Assembly: GCA_034437615.1 (NCBI GenBank)
Contig: DAOTTW010000338.1
Coordinates: 1-32,959 of the forward strand
Source: DAOTTW01 sp034437615
Lineage (GTDB): Bacteria > Chloroflexota > Anaerolineae > Aggregatilineales > Phototrophicaceae
Length of the DNA: 32,959 nt
Reading direction: 5' to 3'
Position 1 is the stretch's first letter; each line of letters begins with the position of its first letter. Below, in pieces: positions 23,037 to 31,290 of the stretch. The position numbers were made by a program, and so were the translations under genes. The notes under the pieces are model-generated. The model was given only the letters and a program-made list of their open reading frames with translations. It was not told the DNA's origin and made no database searches.

Positions 23037-23165
23037 TTACTGTAGCCAGTTGAAGGTCGGTGTGCTCAGCAGGATGAAGTGAATGGTCAGGCCGACGCCG
23101 ATACCTAAAAGGATGTACAGAATCATGATTGTGCGGAACTCTACTGGGCGCTCTTGGTTTTGCAT
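23037..23165 (-). CDS. pufA: Light-harvesting alpha peptide
   Basis: A 42-aa antenna polypeptide. It begins MQNQERPVEFRTIMIL, has one membrane helix (about residues 13-34) and ends STPTFNWLQ. The BChl-ligating His is residue 29 in TIHFILL, and FNW at 38-40 is the usual C-terminal aromatic group of Chloroflexota alpha peptides. AGGAG lies 9 bases before the ATG. Together with PufB it forms the ring around the reaction centre. It lies 140 bases after pufB and 106 bases before pufLM. Confidence 0.93.
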   Translation of the reverse strand: MQNQERPVEFRTIMILYILLGIGVGLTIHFILLSTPTFNWLQ

Positions 23166-23305
23166 ATCAGTTTACTCCTGATTGTGTCTTTTTTGTTTGT
23201 TTGATAAGGTCTGTAACTGGTGTCATGCGGACTGTTGCGATGCTGGTTGCCGATGTTGGGCGTAGCTCGCATAACGTTTCGGTCAACGGTTTAGCCGGTT
23301 TAGCC

Positions 23306-23518
23306 TTAGATCAGGCCCAACCAGGGCTTCCACAGGTAAACCAGTGTGTGCGCGACGATGGCGATAAAGGCGAAACCATAGGTGGACTTCACGACGATGT
23401 CGTGCATCAGCCATTCTTCGTTCGAGAATAGGCCACGCCACTTGTACGGTACCAAGTCATTGGAGACCTGGACGACATCGGGTTCATTACCCTGTACCAC
23501 TACTGTGTTTTCAGCCAT
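23306..23518 (-). CDS. pufB: Light-harvesting beta peptide
   Basis: A 70-aa antenna polypeptide. After a polar N-terminus of about 30 residues come LFSNEEWLMHDIVVKSTYGFAF and then IAIVAHTLVYLWKPWLGLI. The two conserved histidines are His39 (WLMHD), the family's N-terminal ligand site, and His57 (VAHTL), the main BChl ligand. The C-terminal WKPWL is typical. The ribosome site AGGAGG lies 7 bases upstream of the ATG. It is the first gene of pufB-pufA-pufLM-pufC. The 135 bases upstream contain no clear promoter, so transcription may come from the act genes or from an unrecognised promoter. Confidence 0.94.
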   Translation of the reverse strand: MAENTVVVQGNEPDVVQVSNDLVPYKWRGLFSNEEWLMHDIVVKSTYGFAFIAIVAHTLVYLWKPWLGLI

Positions 23519-23653
23519 GCGAATACCTCCTAGTATGTGATGGCTTAAAAAAAATGTCTTACTTGACTTACTGCGCGCTGGGATGCCGCTTCAATCTGGT
23601 GTTACCCCCAGGTGGGCAGTTTTAGCCACGAGTGCCTGTGACCTCTGGCCGTG

Positions 23654-23968
23654 TTAGCTGCGGACGCCCTTCAAAATTGCATCCACAGCGGCCTGGAAGC
23701 CACCTTTGTTCAGCCCGCTCAGGAACTTCAGCGTATTCGCTGCGGACTCTGCGAATTGCAGGTCTACGCCCCGGAACTGGCAGTTGACGAAGGTCGGTAG
23801 CTTGCCGCCCTCATAGATCAGCGTCGTGTCGATGAAGACACAGTTTCGATATTGGTTGCCGTCTACGAGGATGGCGTCATCCTGGAACGTCTGGTTTTCA
23901 ACGCTCGGCTTGTCGGCTTGTGTTTGTGTGATCGCAGTGGTGTCTGCATTCGTCAAATCGTTTGCCAT
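23654..23968 (-). CDS. Unknown protein, paralogue of the N-terminal domain of the next gene upstream
   Basis: A 104-aa soluble protein. After a Thr/Gln-rich N-terminus of about 25 residues it carries the domain FQDDAILVDGNQYRNCVFIDTTLIYEGGKLPTFVNCQF, ending in LKFLSGLNKGGFQAAVDAIL. The same pattern (VDxNxYxNCVFxxxxLxYxGGxLPxFxxCQF...FLxGxxxxGxxAAVD) forms residues 1-80 of the protein at 23977-24756, so the two are paralogues. The short strands with repeated NC/F pairs suggest a small beta-helix or pentapeptide-like fold, but I cannot name the family. It starts in the 9-base gap after the previous stop and precedes pufB by 135 bases. Confidence 0.8.
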   Translation of the reverse strand: MANDLTNADTTAITQTQADKPSVENQTFQDDAILVDGNQYRNCVFIDTTLIYEGGKLPTFVNCQFRGVDLQFAESAANTLKFLSGLNKGGFQAAVDAILKGVRS

Positions 23969-23976
23969 GATGTCGC

Positions 23977-24756
23977 CTACCCTTCGTCCGATGTGTCGGT
24001 TGCATCGTCGCTGTCAGCGTCGTCTGTGTCTGTGTCTGTGTCTGTGTCGGCGTCGTCGCTCGTCAGCGGGATGTCCTCGGTGTTTTCGTCGATGAACTCG
24101 GCCTCAGCTTCGTCTACGTCTGTTTCGGCTGGTGGCGCGACTTCGCCACCGATCAGCAGGGCCATTGCATCGTTGACCGGGATGCGCACTACGCCTGCCG
24201 CTTCATCGACCCATTCTGTGTTATCCAGCAAATCTAGCTGGCGATCACGGATCACGTCATAAGAGCGGGCGAGGTTTTCCGGCAGGTTCGGCATATCCGC
24301 AATTGGGAATTCCTGCTCTAGCGGGCGGCCTGCTTCCAGGCCACCAAACACCGGAAATTGGAATTGCGCATACCAGATGGCCAGCGCCAGTAGCAGCGTG
24401 CCGCCGATGAAAACCCCCTGCCAGACGAAAAGCTGGCCGTAGTTCTCACCGGTGTGCAGCGCGGGCGCGGGTTGCGGGCTGCCACTCATCGGCAAGTTGC
24501 CGCTAGAGATGGCAGCCGTCACGCGGTCCACCGCCGCAGATAGACCCGCCCGGCGCATCCCCTTCAGGAATGTCACCGTTTGGAAGGCTTCCCCGGCTAG
24601 CTGAATGGTCGTCTGTGGGAATTGGCAGCCTGCAAAGACAGGCAAGCCCCCACCCCGGTACACAAGATTGCAATTGGTAAAGACGCAGTTTTCGTAACGG
24701 TTGTCATCGACATCGACGTTTTCGTTAGTGAATTGTTTGGCTTGGATCGTCGCCAT
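23977..24756 (-). CDS. Unknown membrane protein: cysteine-bearing domain, one span, acidic tail
   Basis: A 259-aa protein. Residues 1-80 are the same domain as in the following 104-aa gene (YENCVFTNCNLVYRGGGLPVFAGCQF). Residues about 108-130 form a membrane helix (LFVWQGVFIGGTLLLALAIWYA). Residues 148-204 (ADMPNLPENLARSYDVIRDRQ, LLDNTEWVDEAAGVVRIPVNDAMALL) carry a motif like the WVD..GvvRIP...AM segment found in proteins encoded with cytochrome oxidases and ACIII. The last 35 residues are Asp/Thr-rich, in part encoded by a CTGTGT microsatellite. It starts 5 bases after the actE stop with its own GGGAG, so it belongs to the act operon. It may be an ACIII accessory subunit or a linker to the oxidase/reaction centre; the function is not established. 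Confidence 0.78.
   Translation of the reverse strand: MATIQAKQFTNENVDVDDNRYENCVFTNCNLVYRGGGLPVFAGCQFPQTTIQLAGEAFQTVTFLKGMRRAGLSAAVDRVTAAISSGNLPMSGSPQPAPALHTGENYGQLFVWQGVFIGGTLLLALAIWYAQFQFPVFGGLEAGRPLEQEFPIADMPNLPENLARSYDVIRDRQLDLLDNTEWVDEAAGVVRIPVNDAMALLIGGEVAPPAETDVDEAEAEFIDENTEDIPLTSDDADTDTDTDTDDADSDDATDTSDEG
24024..24047. repeat. Hexanucleotide microsatellite (CTGTGT)x4
   Basis: Four perfect units in the 3' end of the 259-aa gene encode alternating Asp-Thr on the minus strand. Unit number could vary without breaking the frame. Confidence 0.9.
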
Positions 24757-24761
24757 CGTCG

Positions 24762-25565
24762 TTAACTCCCGTTCGTCTCGGATTCAGCATCGACCTGGGT
24801 TTGATCTTCGGCGTCGGTCTCTGCTGGCGCTTCTATAGTATCAGCAGACCCCATGCCAGCACCCATGCCAGACGTGCTATAATTGGGGTTATTTTCGTCA
24901 TATGTTTGCGGCAAGAGTAGCTCGTCGCTACCGGGTTCACGTGGAACACGGTCCCCTGTTTGCACGGGGTCTGCCGGGATAGGCACAAGCTCGCCCTGGC
25001 TGTCGATACGCGCTGTGATGCTCTCTGGCAGGTCGTTCACGTCTGCCGTCTGGCTAAGCTGCAAGGCGCGGATGTAGGCGACGACGGCCCAACGGTCGTA
25101 GACCTCCAGGCGGGCGGCGTAGTTGTACATATTGCCGAAGCCATTGCTGATGACATCAAAGAAGTAGCCATCTTCGGCTTCCTGTAGGCGCTCGATATGG
25201 AAGGAGCGGATATTCTGGAAGCCTTCGCGGGCGATGACGCCATCCCCGTAGCCAGCATAACCATGACACGGCGAGCAAAAGCCCTCGTACATGCGCTGGC
25301 CATATGTCAGGACTTCAGCGTCTACGTCTAGCGGGTTCGCCATAACGTATTGATCGTTGACCGTCCCGTATGCCAGGGCTGTATTCTCGTTCAAATCCCC
25401 CCGTGCGACCGCGTTTGGCTCTAGCGGGCGCGCCGCTGTGTCGAAAAGTTCGCTCTCGTCATAGGGTTTGTGGTACCTGGGCTGCTCCTCCAGGTTGTTA
25501 CACCCGGCCAGCAGCAGCAGCACGCCAAGCCCGACGAGGACAAGCAGTGTTTTGTTCTTATCCAT
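24762..25565 (-). CDS. actE: ACIII monoheme cytochrome c subunit (lipoprotein)
   Basis: A 267-aa lipoprotein. The ATG at 25565 is chosen because it gives a clean lipoprotein signal (LLLLAGC, Cys22); the longer upstream reading was rejected. It has a single heme site CSPCH at 97-101 within EGFCSPCHGYAGYGDG, and the region IRSFHIERLQ...GFGNMYNYAARLEVYDRWAVVAYIRALQ is typical of ActE-like cytochromes. The C-terminal 60 residues are Met/Gly and acidic low complexity. It probably carries electrons from the ActA/ActB core to a periplasmic acceptor. It overlaps actD by 5 codons or less in gene order and is followed by two unknown paralogues. Confidence 0.9.
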   Translation of the reverse strand: MDKNKTLLVLVGLGVLLLLAGCNNLEEQPRYHKPYDESELFDTAARPLEPNAVARGDLNENTALAYGTVNDQYVMANPLDVDAEVLTYGQRMYEGFCSPCHGYAGYGDGVIAREGFQNIRSFHIERLQEAEDGYFFDVISNGFGNMYNYAARLEVYDRWAVVAYIRALQLSQTADVNDLPESITARIDSQGELVPIPADPVQTGDRVPREPGSDELLLPQTYDENNPNYSTSGMGAGMGSADTIEAPAETDAEDQTQVDAESETNGS

Positions 25566-25585
25566 GCGACACCTGACTTTCGCTT

Positions 25586-26134
25586 TCAACTTAGAACTTC
25601 GCTGACAGATGTCGGCTCCAGGCTTTGCAAAAAGCCCTTCGTCCGCTGCAATTGAAATTGCCGATCCGTTGTACGGATGCACAGGAAGAAACGCTTGCTA
25701 GAAGCCAACTCGATATTAGGTGTATTGAACACCGGATGATACGGCAACGGTAGCGCCGTGCGGAACAGGAAGTAGCCGAAGGCGGCCAGGCCGCCGAACA
25801 ACACCGCCATCTCGAACGTGACCGCGAAGAACGCCTGCCAACTGAAGTACGGGCGGCCCCCGACGTTAATCGGGTAATCCACCACATCCGTCCAGAATTG
25901 CATATAGAAGCCGATGAAGGCCCCCAGCAGCATCATGATGAGCACGACAAAGGGCAGGATGTTCGCCTTGTGGCCCAGGATGTCCGCCAACCCCTCGACA
26001 TAGTAGGGGCTGTAGGCTTCGATCTCACGGTAGCCCGCATCGCGGGCCTGCTGTGCGGCGTCCTTCAGTTCTTCGGCGTCTTCAAATTCTGCTGCGACGC
26101 CGTGCATGTAAAGGAGCGGTTTCTTCTTCGTCAT
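25586..26134 (-). CDS. actD: ACIII membrane subunit ActD (DUF3341)
   Basis: A 182-aa protein with two membrane helices. The N-terminal soluble part (LYMHGVAAEFEDAEELKDAAQQARDAGYREIEAYSPYYVEGL) is the family's typical start. It is followed by helix 1 (ILPFVVLIMMLLGAFIGFYMQFW), the loop YPINVGGRPYFSWQAFFAVTFEMAVLFGGLAAF with helix 2, and LPLPYHPVFNTPNIELASSKRFFLCI. It stabilises the membrane arm of the complex and has no cofactor. The start overlaps the actC stop (ATGA), with GGAGG upstream. The C-terminus (QFQLQRTKGFLQSLEPTSVSEVLS) is longer than usual for the family. Confidence 0.92.
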   Translation of the reverse strand: MTKKKPLLYMHGVAAEFEDAEELKDAAQQARDAGYREIEAYSPYYVEGLADILGHKANILPFVVLIMMLLGAFIGFYMQFWTDVVDYPINVGGRPYFSWQAFFAVTFEMAVLFGGLAAFGYFLFRTALPLPYHPVFNTPNIELASSKRFFLCIRTTDRQFQLQRTKGFLQSLEPTSVSEVLS

Positions 26135-27516
26135 GATGACGCCTCCTGTGTGTGCGCGTGCGCTTCTTCGACCATCTCCGCCTGCACTTCATGCATGGGC
26201 AGCACGGGCACGAACTTCACAAACAGCAGCATCGCCGTCAGGAACAGGCCGAAAGGCGAGATCAGCGTCAGCAAATCGACCAGTGAAAGCTGCCAGACTT
26301 GCCAATTCGCAGACATGTAAGTATAGGATAAGCTCACGGGCACGATGACCCAGCGCTCTAGCCACATACCCGCCAGTACGAACAGTGAAATAATCACCAG
26401 CGCCGTCTGGCTGTAGCGGATGCGCTTGAACCATAGCAACTGCACCAGCCCAGCGTTGAAGATAATCATCATCCAGAACAGCGGCGCATATGGCCCCGTA
26501 GAGCGCTCGACCACTGTCGCAACTTCGTGTACATCATCCACATACCAGGAGCCGAAGGCTTCTATGAAGTAGCCGTAGGTCACGACCAGGCCCGCAATCA
26601 GCATCAGGATCGCCGCCGCACTGATATGCTTCATCGGGATCAGCTTCTTCAAGGTCGGGAAGCCATTACGCAGGATCACCGCCCAGATCAGCACCATCGC
26701 AAAACCGGAGAGGACCGCACCACCGACAAAGAACGGCGGGAAGATCGTATGATGCCAACCCGGTACGAGGGAAATCGCAAAGTCCAGACCGACGATGCTA
26801 TGCACGCTGATAACCAGCGGTGCAGCCAGCGCTGCGAGCACGAAGGCGACCTTGTGCAACGTCTGCCAGTGCTTGCTTTCACCACGCCAGCCCAACGAGG
26901 CCGCGCCATAGATGCGCTTGACCCAGGTCTTTTGCGCCTTGTCCTTCATGCTGGCCAGGTCCGGCACGAGGTCGATATACCAGAACAGCAGTGAGATGAT
27001 GGCATAGGTGGTGATGGCAAAGACATCCCACACCAGGGCGCTGCGCCATTGCGGGTTCAGGCCGAAGGTGTTGGGGTACGGCAAGATGTAATAGATATAC
27101 TCTGGCCGCCCAACGTGGATGATCGGGAAGATACCTGCTGTAGCCACCGCAAACAGCGTCATGGCTTCTGCGAAGCGGCTGAAGGTGCCACGCCACTTCT
27201 GCCTGAGCAGCAGCAAGAAGGCCGAGATGAACGTCCCGGCATGGCCGATACCGATCCAGAAGATCAGGTTGACGATGCCCATACCCCAGACAGTCGGGTT
27301 ACTCAGGCCCCAGTGCCCGGTGCCACCAAAGACGATAATCCCAATCGTCAGCAGGAACAGCACCAGCAGCAGGCTAGAGACGCTCATCGCCATCCACCAC
27401 CACAGCGGTGCGAAGGAAAAGATCTGTTTTGCAATCGTATCGACGACGCTACCAAGCTGGAAGCCCTCGGCCTCCGGCGCGGCACCTGTCGTCAACGGTC
27501 TATCTTGAGTCGCCAT
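26131..27516 (-). CDS. actC: ACIII quinol-oxidising membrane subunit ActC (NrfD-like)
   Basis: A 461-aa polytopic membrane protein of the NrfD/PsrC family, about ten spans. Visible landmarks are IFWIGIGHAGTFISAFLLLLRQKWRGTFSRFAEAMTLFAV, FPIIHVGRPEYIYYILPYPN, VISVHSIVGLDFAISLVPGWHHTIFPPFFVGGAVLSGFAM and GSWYVDDVHEVATVVERSTGPYAPLFWMM. These carry the His and Asp residues proposed for quinol binding and proton movement in ACIII. The start at 27516 has AAGGG upstream. It follows actB by 9 bases and overlaps actD by 4. Confidence 0.95.
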   Translation of the reverse strand: MATQDRPLTTGAAPEAEGFQLGSVVDTIAKQIFSFAPLWWWMAMSVSSLLLVLFLLTIGIIVFGGTGHWGLSNPTVWGMGIVNLIFWIGIGHAGTFISAFLLLLRQKWRGTFSRFAEAMTLFAVATAGIFPIIHVGRPEYIYYILPYPNTFGLNPQWRSALVWDVFAITTYAIISLLFWYIDLVPDLASMKDKAQKTWVKRIYGAASLGWRGESKHWQTLHKVAFVLAALAAPLVISVHSIVGLDFAISLVPGWHHTIFPPFFVGGAVLSGFAMVLIWAVILRNGFPTLKKLIPMKHISAAAILMLIAGLVVTYGYFIEAFGSWYVDDVHEVATVVERSTGPYAPLFWMMIIFNAGLVQLLWFKRIRYSQTALVIISLFVLAGMWLERWVIVPVSLSYTYMSANWQVWQLSLVDLLTLISPFGLFLTAMLLFVKFVPVLPMHEVQAEMVEEAHAHTQEASS

Positions 27517-27525
27517 AATAATCCC

Positions 27526-30500
27526 TTATGCCTCCTCGTTGGCTGCGCTGGACGCATTGAGTGCGCCGTTGGGGTTGTACAAACGGGCTAGATAGGTCGT
27601 GCGCGGCTTCGTATTGAGTTCACCCAGGAGGCTGTAATCGTGCGGCTGACGCTTATCACGGGCGACCACACTATCACTATCGTTGATGTCACCAAAGCTG
27701 ATTGCCTGGGTCGGGCAAGCGCCCTGGCAGGCCACCACCACCTCACCGTCGATCAACGGGCGGCGTTCCTTGCTGGTGGCGATGCGTGCTTCCTTGATGC
27801 GCTGGACGCAGTAGGTGCATTTTTCCATCACACCCTCTGGCCGCACGGAGACATCGGGGTTACGCCATTCCTGCGCCACCAGCGGCGCATCCGTAGCGTA
27901 GCCGAAGTAGTTGAAGCGGCGCACACCATAGGGGCAGTTGGCAGAGCAGTAGCGCGTGCCGACGCAGCGGTTATAGACCATCAGGTTTAGCCCTTCGTGG
28001 TCATGCACCGTCGCCTGCACCGGGCAGACGTACTCGCAGGGCGCGTTTTCGCAGTGTACACAGGCCACAGGCTGGAAGTGCGTCCGCAGTTCGCCGTCCT
28101 CTTCTTTATAGTGGCGGTCGATGCGAATCCAGGACATATCGCGGCCATTGAGCACTTCGCGCTTGCCCACAGTGGGGATGTTGTTTTCCATCTGGCAGGC
28201 GATCATGCAGGCGTTGCAGCCGATGCAGCTTGTCAGGTCGATGGACATGCCCCAGGCGAAGCCATCATATTCAAACGTGTTGCGCAGCAGGTCGCCGTCG
28301 GGCTTCTTCTCGCCGATCTTCTCCACGAAGAAGGCATCTTCCTGGAAGGTCGCTAAGGAGCCGGATTTGACCGGATGCAAGCGCGGGTATTCCTGCGTCG
28401 GTGTGCGCACGATAGCCAGCGGGTAGGTCTGGTTGGTGCCGCGCACCTCCAGGCCAGTAGCAAACCAGGGTGCGGCGCTGGTGCGCAGTTGATAGGCGTT
28501 GAAGTTCTGCCCGGCTTCCAGGTCGGCACTGATGCCCGTACCATAACCCAGCAGAACCGTCACGGAGTTATCCGCGTGGCCCTGCACCGATAGCGCTGCG
28601 ATGCGCATGGTATTGCCGCCGTAGCTCAGTTCCACGATGTCGCCATCGTTCACACCGAGGCGTTCAGCTTGCGCCGGGTTCATCATCGCGTGGTTATCCC
28701 AGGCCACTTTCGTGATCGGGTGCGGCAATTCCTGCAACCAGGCGTTCTGGCTGTAGCCGCCATCCCACAGGGACGGGTTGACACGGAAGACGAGTTCGGT
28801 GCTGTTGTTGGTGTTGTCGTCGATGTCGTTGACATCGCTGGCAAAGCTGCCCGTGAGCGATGGCTCGACACTGGCCGCAGCGCTATTCGGCACGACACCA
28901 TCGTGCAGCGCTTGCCGCCAGAAGCCCTCAAAGCTCATATCGCCGCTGGCGTTGGCTTGCCAGTAGCTTTGCAGCATCTCAAAGGGTGTTTGGTCGCTCT
29001 GGTTCAGCAGCGCCATGATCTGCAACGGTGCACGCACGTTCTCGTATAGCGGGCGCGTCGGCGGTTGCGTCAGGCTGACCGTGCCATCATAAGCGCGGGT
29101 ATCGCCCCACTCTTCGACGAAGTGCGTCGATGGCAGGTGCCAGAGCGTCGCCTGTGAGGTTTCATCCACAAACAAGGAGAGATGGGCGCTGAATTGCACG
29201 TTGGCCAGTGCGCCAGCGAAATCCAGGTCCGCAGGCGCGTTATAAACCGGGTTGCCGCCGAAGATCAGCAGCGAGTCGATCTGACCGGCCTGCATATCGC
29301 TGACCAATTGCGCAAACGCCGCGTTCTGTGCTACGTCGCCACCCGTCAGCACGGCTTCGGTATAACGAACGGTGGTGCCCACTGCGCCAAGCTGCGCGTT
29401 GATGGCATGTGCCAGCGCGTGAACGGCTGCGGGTTGCTCTGGGCCGACGACCACCAGCGCGTTTGCACCCGCTTCTTGCAGTTCATCGGTCAGCACGCGC
29501 AGGAAGGCTTCGTCCCAGCTTGCGCTGAGCGGTTCTTCAACGCCTTCAACGCCGAGTTCGGCGGCCAGCGCCCGCGCAAAAGCCTGCACATCGCTGGAGC
29601 GCAAGGCCAAACGGTGATCGGCATTAGAGCCAGTCACGCTCGGCGTGCTCTCGACGGCATAGGTGCGGCTCATGCTGGCGCTACTGCTGGCGTCGGCGTT
29701 GTCTACGCGCACCTTGCGGCGCTCGGCCCAATCGCGGGCGTAACGCACGTTGCCGGGCATCGTATTCAGGAAGTCCGCATCCAACGACAGCACCACATCG
29801 GCGGCTGTGAAGTCATAGACGGTGTTCACATTCTCGCCAAAGGCCAGTTGTGCGCCCGCCGCTACGTTGTCATAGTTGATCGGGTCGTATTGCACCCATT
29901 GCGCGTTCGGGTAGCGCTCTAGCAGCGTATTGATCTGGTCGATCAGCGTGGGTGACGAGATCGTACCCGTCAGCAGGCGCAAACCAGCGCCGTTGCTGTT
30001 ATCCGCACGGCCCAGCGTAGCGTTCAGGTCTTGTGTGACGGCATCCCAATTCGACGGGTTGCCCCCGCGTAGCACCTGTGTAGAGCGCTCCGGGTCGTAC
30101 ATAGACAGGATCGACGCCTGCACGATGACGTTGCTACCACCCAATGACGCCGGATGGTCGGGGTTGCCCTCTAAGCGGGTCGGGCGTGCTTCGTGCGCTT
30201 CGATCAGGACGCCAGTGCCGTAACCGCTGAGTGTCGCCGTTGAAGCGTAGAACTGCGGGCGACCGGGCAGAATTTCCTCTGGTTGGCGCACGTAGGGGAT
30301 GATCTTTTCGCCCGGCGCGGCGGCTGGCGTGCAGCCTGCCAGCGTCAGGCCGCCCAGCGCCATTGATGCGCCCATCAGCTTCATAAAGGTACGGCGGTCC
30401 ATACCGGCCTGGCGCATGGCGGCAGATTGTGTCGGGAAGTTCGCTTCAAGATAAGCCTCGAAGTCGTCGCGCTGCATCAGTTCTTGCAGGGTCGGCGGCG

Positions 30501-30549
30501 TCTCGTCGGCTTGTGCTTTTGGTCGTAGTGTTAAGTTATTGTCAGCCAT
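27526..30549 (-). CDS. actB: ACIII iron-sulfur / molybdopterin-oxidoreductase-like subunit ActB
   Basis: A 1007-aa protein starting at the ATG at 30549, which has GGGGGA upstream. A twin-arginine signal (DRRTFMK at about 51-57, then ASMALGGLTLAGC) directs export. Residues about 100-760 are a molybdopterin-oxidoreductase-like domain, which carries no cofactor in known ACIII. The C-terminal part (about 775-945) has four ferredoxin-type cysteine groups: CIGCNACMIAC, CVHCENAPCEYVCP, CVGTRYCSANCP and CTYC...CQGACP. These would hold three [4Fe-4S] and one [3Fe-4S] cluster in known ACIII. It links quinol oxidation at ActC to the hemes of ActA and ActE. It lies 11 bases after actA. Confidence 0.96.
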   Translation of the reverse strand: MADNNLTLRPKAQADETPPTLQELMQRDDFEAYLEANFPTQSAAMRQAGMDRRTFMKLMGASMALGGLTLAGCTPAAAPGEKIIPYVRQPEEILPGRPQFYASTATLSGYGTGVLIEAHEARPTRLEGNPDHPASLGGSNVIVQASILSMYDPERSTQVLRGGNPSNWDAVTQDLNATLGRADNSNGAGLRLLTGTISSPTLIDQINTLLERYPNAQWVQYDPINYDNVAAGAQLAFGENVNTVYDFTAADVVLSLDADFLNTMPGNVRYARDWAERRKVRVDNADASSSASMSRTYAVESTPSVTGSNADHRLALRSSDVQAFARALAAELGVEGVEEPLSASWDEAFLRVLTDELQEAGANALVVVGPEQPAAVHALAHAINAQLGAVGTTVRYTEAVLTGGDVAQNAAFAQLVSDMQAGQIDSLLIFGGNPVYNAPADLDFAGALANVQFSAHLSLFVDETSQATLWHLPSTHFVEEWGDTRAYDGTVSLTQPPTRPLYENVRAPLQIMALLNQSDQTPFEMLQSYWQANASGDMSFEGFWRQALHDGVVPNSAAASVEPSLTGSFASDVNDIDDNTNNSTELVFRVNPSLWDGGYSQNAWLQELPHPITKVAWDNHAMMNPAQAERLGVNDGDIVELSYGGNTMRIAALSVQGHADNSVTVLLGYGTGISADLEAGQNFNAYQLRTSAAPWFATGLEVRGTNQTYPLAIVRTPTQEYPRLHPVKSGSLATFQEDAFFVEKIGEKKPDGDLLRNTFEYDGFAWGMSIDLTSCIGCNACMIACQMENNIPTVGKREVLNGRDMSWIRIDRHYKEEDGELRTHFQPVACVHCENAPCEYVCPVQATVHDHEGLNLMVYNRCVGTRYCSANCPYGVRRFNYFGYATDAPLVAQEWRNPDVSVRPEGVMEKCTYCVQRIKEARIATSKERRPLIDGEVVVACQGACPTQAISFGDINDSDSVVARDKRQPHDYSLLGELNTKPRTTYLARLYNPNGALNASSAANEEA

Positions 30550-30560
30550 ATTCGGTCCCC

Positions 30561-31223
30561 CTAGTGATGGCAAATTGCACAAGTCATCAGGCCCTCGGTT
30601 TCGATGCCATACTCTTCGACCAGTCGCGGACCCAGCTCTTCTTGCGGGATGGGCGGCTCATAGCCAAAGGTATAGATTTCTTCACGAGGACGGATGAAGC
30701 GTTCGGGTTCCTGGTGGCACGTCAGGCACCAGCCCATCGTCATCTGCTTGGCTTGCCAGACTAGCGGCATTTCCTCCACGTTACCGTGACAGGTTTCACA
30801 GGCGAAGCCGTTGGCGATATGGACGCTATGGTTAAAGTGTACGTGCTCAGCCAGATCATGGACCTTGTTCCACTCGATAGGATCGTCAGTGGCGTAGCTT
30901 TCACGCACAGGGGCCAGCAGTTCGCTGTAGGTTGCAATCTGCGAGTGGCAACTCATGCAAGTGTGTACGTCGGGGATGCCGCCGTAGGCGTCTTTTTCTG
31001 CACCCAGGTGGCAATAGACGCATTCGATATTCAGCACATTGCTATGCAGTTCATGGCTGAAGCGCACAGGTTGCGCGACAGCGATACCAGCCTGTGCCGC
31101 GCTGTTATAGGGCGAGCGGTCATAGATGATGATGGCGACCAGTAGGAACGTCACCAGCAATAGGCCGACCAACAAGCTGATACGGGCGATTGTATTACTA
31201 ATTGGTGGAAAAATTTGTGACAT
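30561..31223 (-). CDS. actA: ACIII pentaheme cytochrome c subunit ActA
   Basis: A 220-aa protein. Residues 12-33 form a membrane helix. Five heme sites follow: CVYCH (68-72), CMSCH (89-93), CETCH (142-146), CLTCH (166-170) and CAICH (215-219). Phrases such as QPVRFSHELH, HFNHSVHI and VWQAKQMTMGWCLTCHQEPERFIRP are typical of ActA. It accepts electrons from the Fe-S clusters of ActB. The ribosome site is weak. The gap to actF upstream is 67 bases and to actB downstream 11 bases. Confidence 0.96.
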   Translation of the reverse strand: MSQIFPPISNTIARISLLVGLLLVTFLLVAIIIYDRSPYNSAAQAGIAVAQPVRFSHELHSNVLNIECVYCHLGAEKDAYGGIPDVHTCMSCHSQIATYSELLAPVRESYATDDPIEWNKVHDLAEHVHFNHSVHIANGFACETCHGNVEEMPLVWQAKQMTMGWCLTCHQEPERFIRPREEIYTFGYEPPIPQEELGPRLVEEYGIETEGLMTCAICHH

Positions 31224-31290
31224 AGCTTAGCCACCATTCTCATAAACTGCGGAAATCGTCAGCGTGCCAATGCGGTTATGGCGATACACG

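Noticed and set aside
25566..25682. Longer N-terminus of actE
   Set aside because: It would overlap actD, and it places the lipoprotein signal inside the protein. The ATG at 25565 gives a normal signal.
29182..29922. 246-codon plus-strand frame inside actB
   Set aside because: Antisense to actB, whose iron-sulfur and Tat motifs are clear; no ribosome site.
30550..30582. Upstream ATG at 30582 for actB
   Set aside because: It overlaps the actA coding end and has no ribosome site, while the ATG at 30549 has GGGGGA upstream and fits the family N-terminus.
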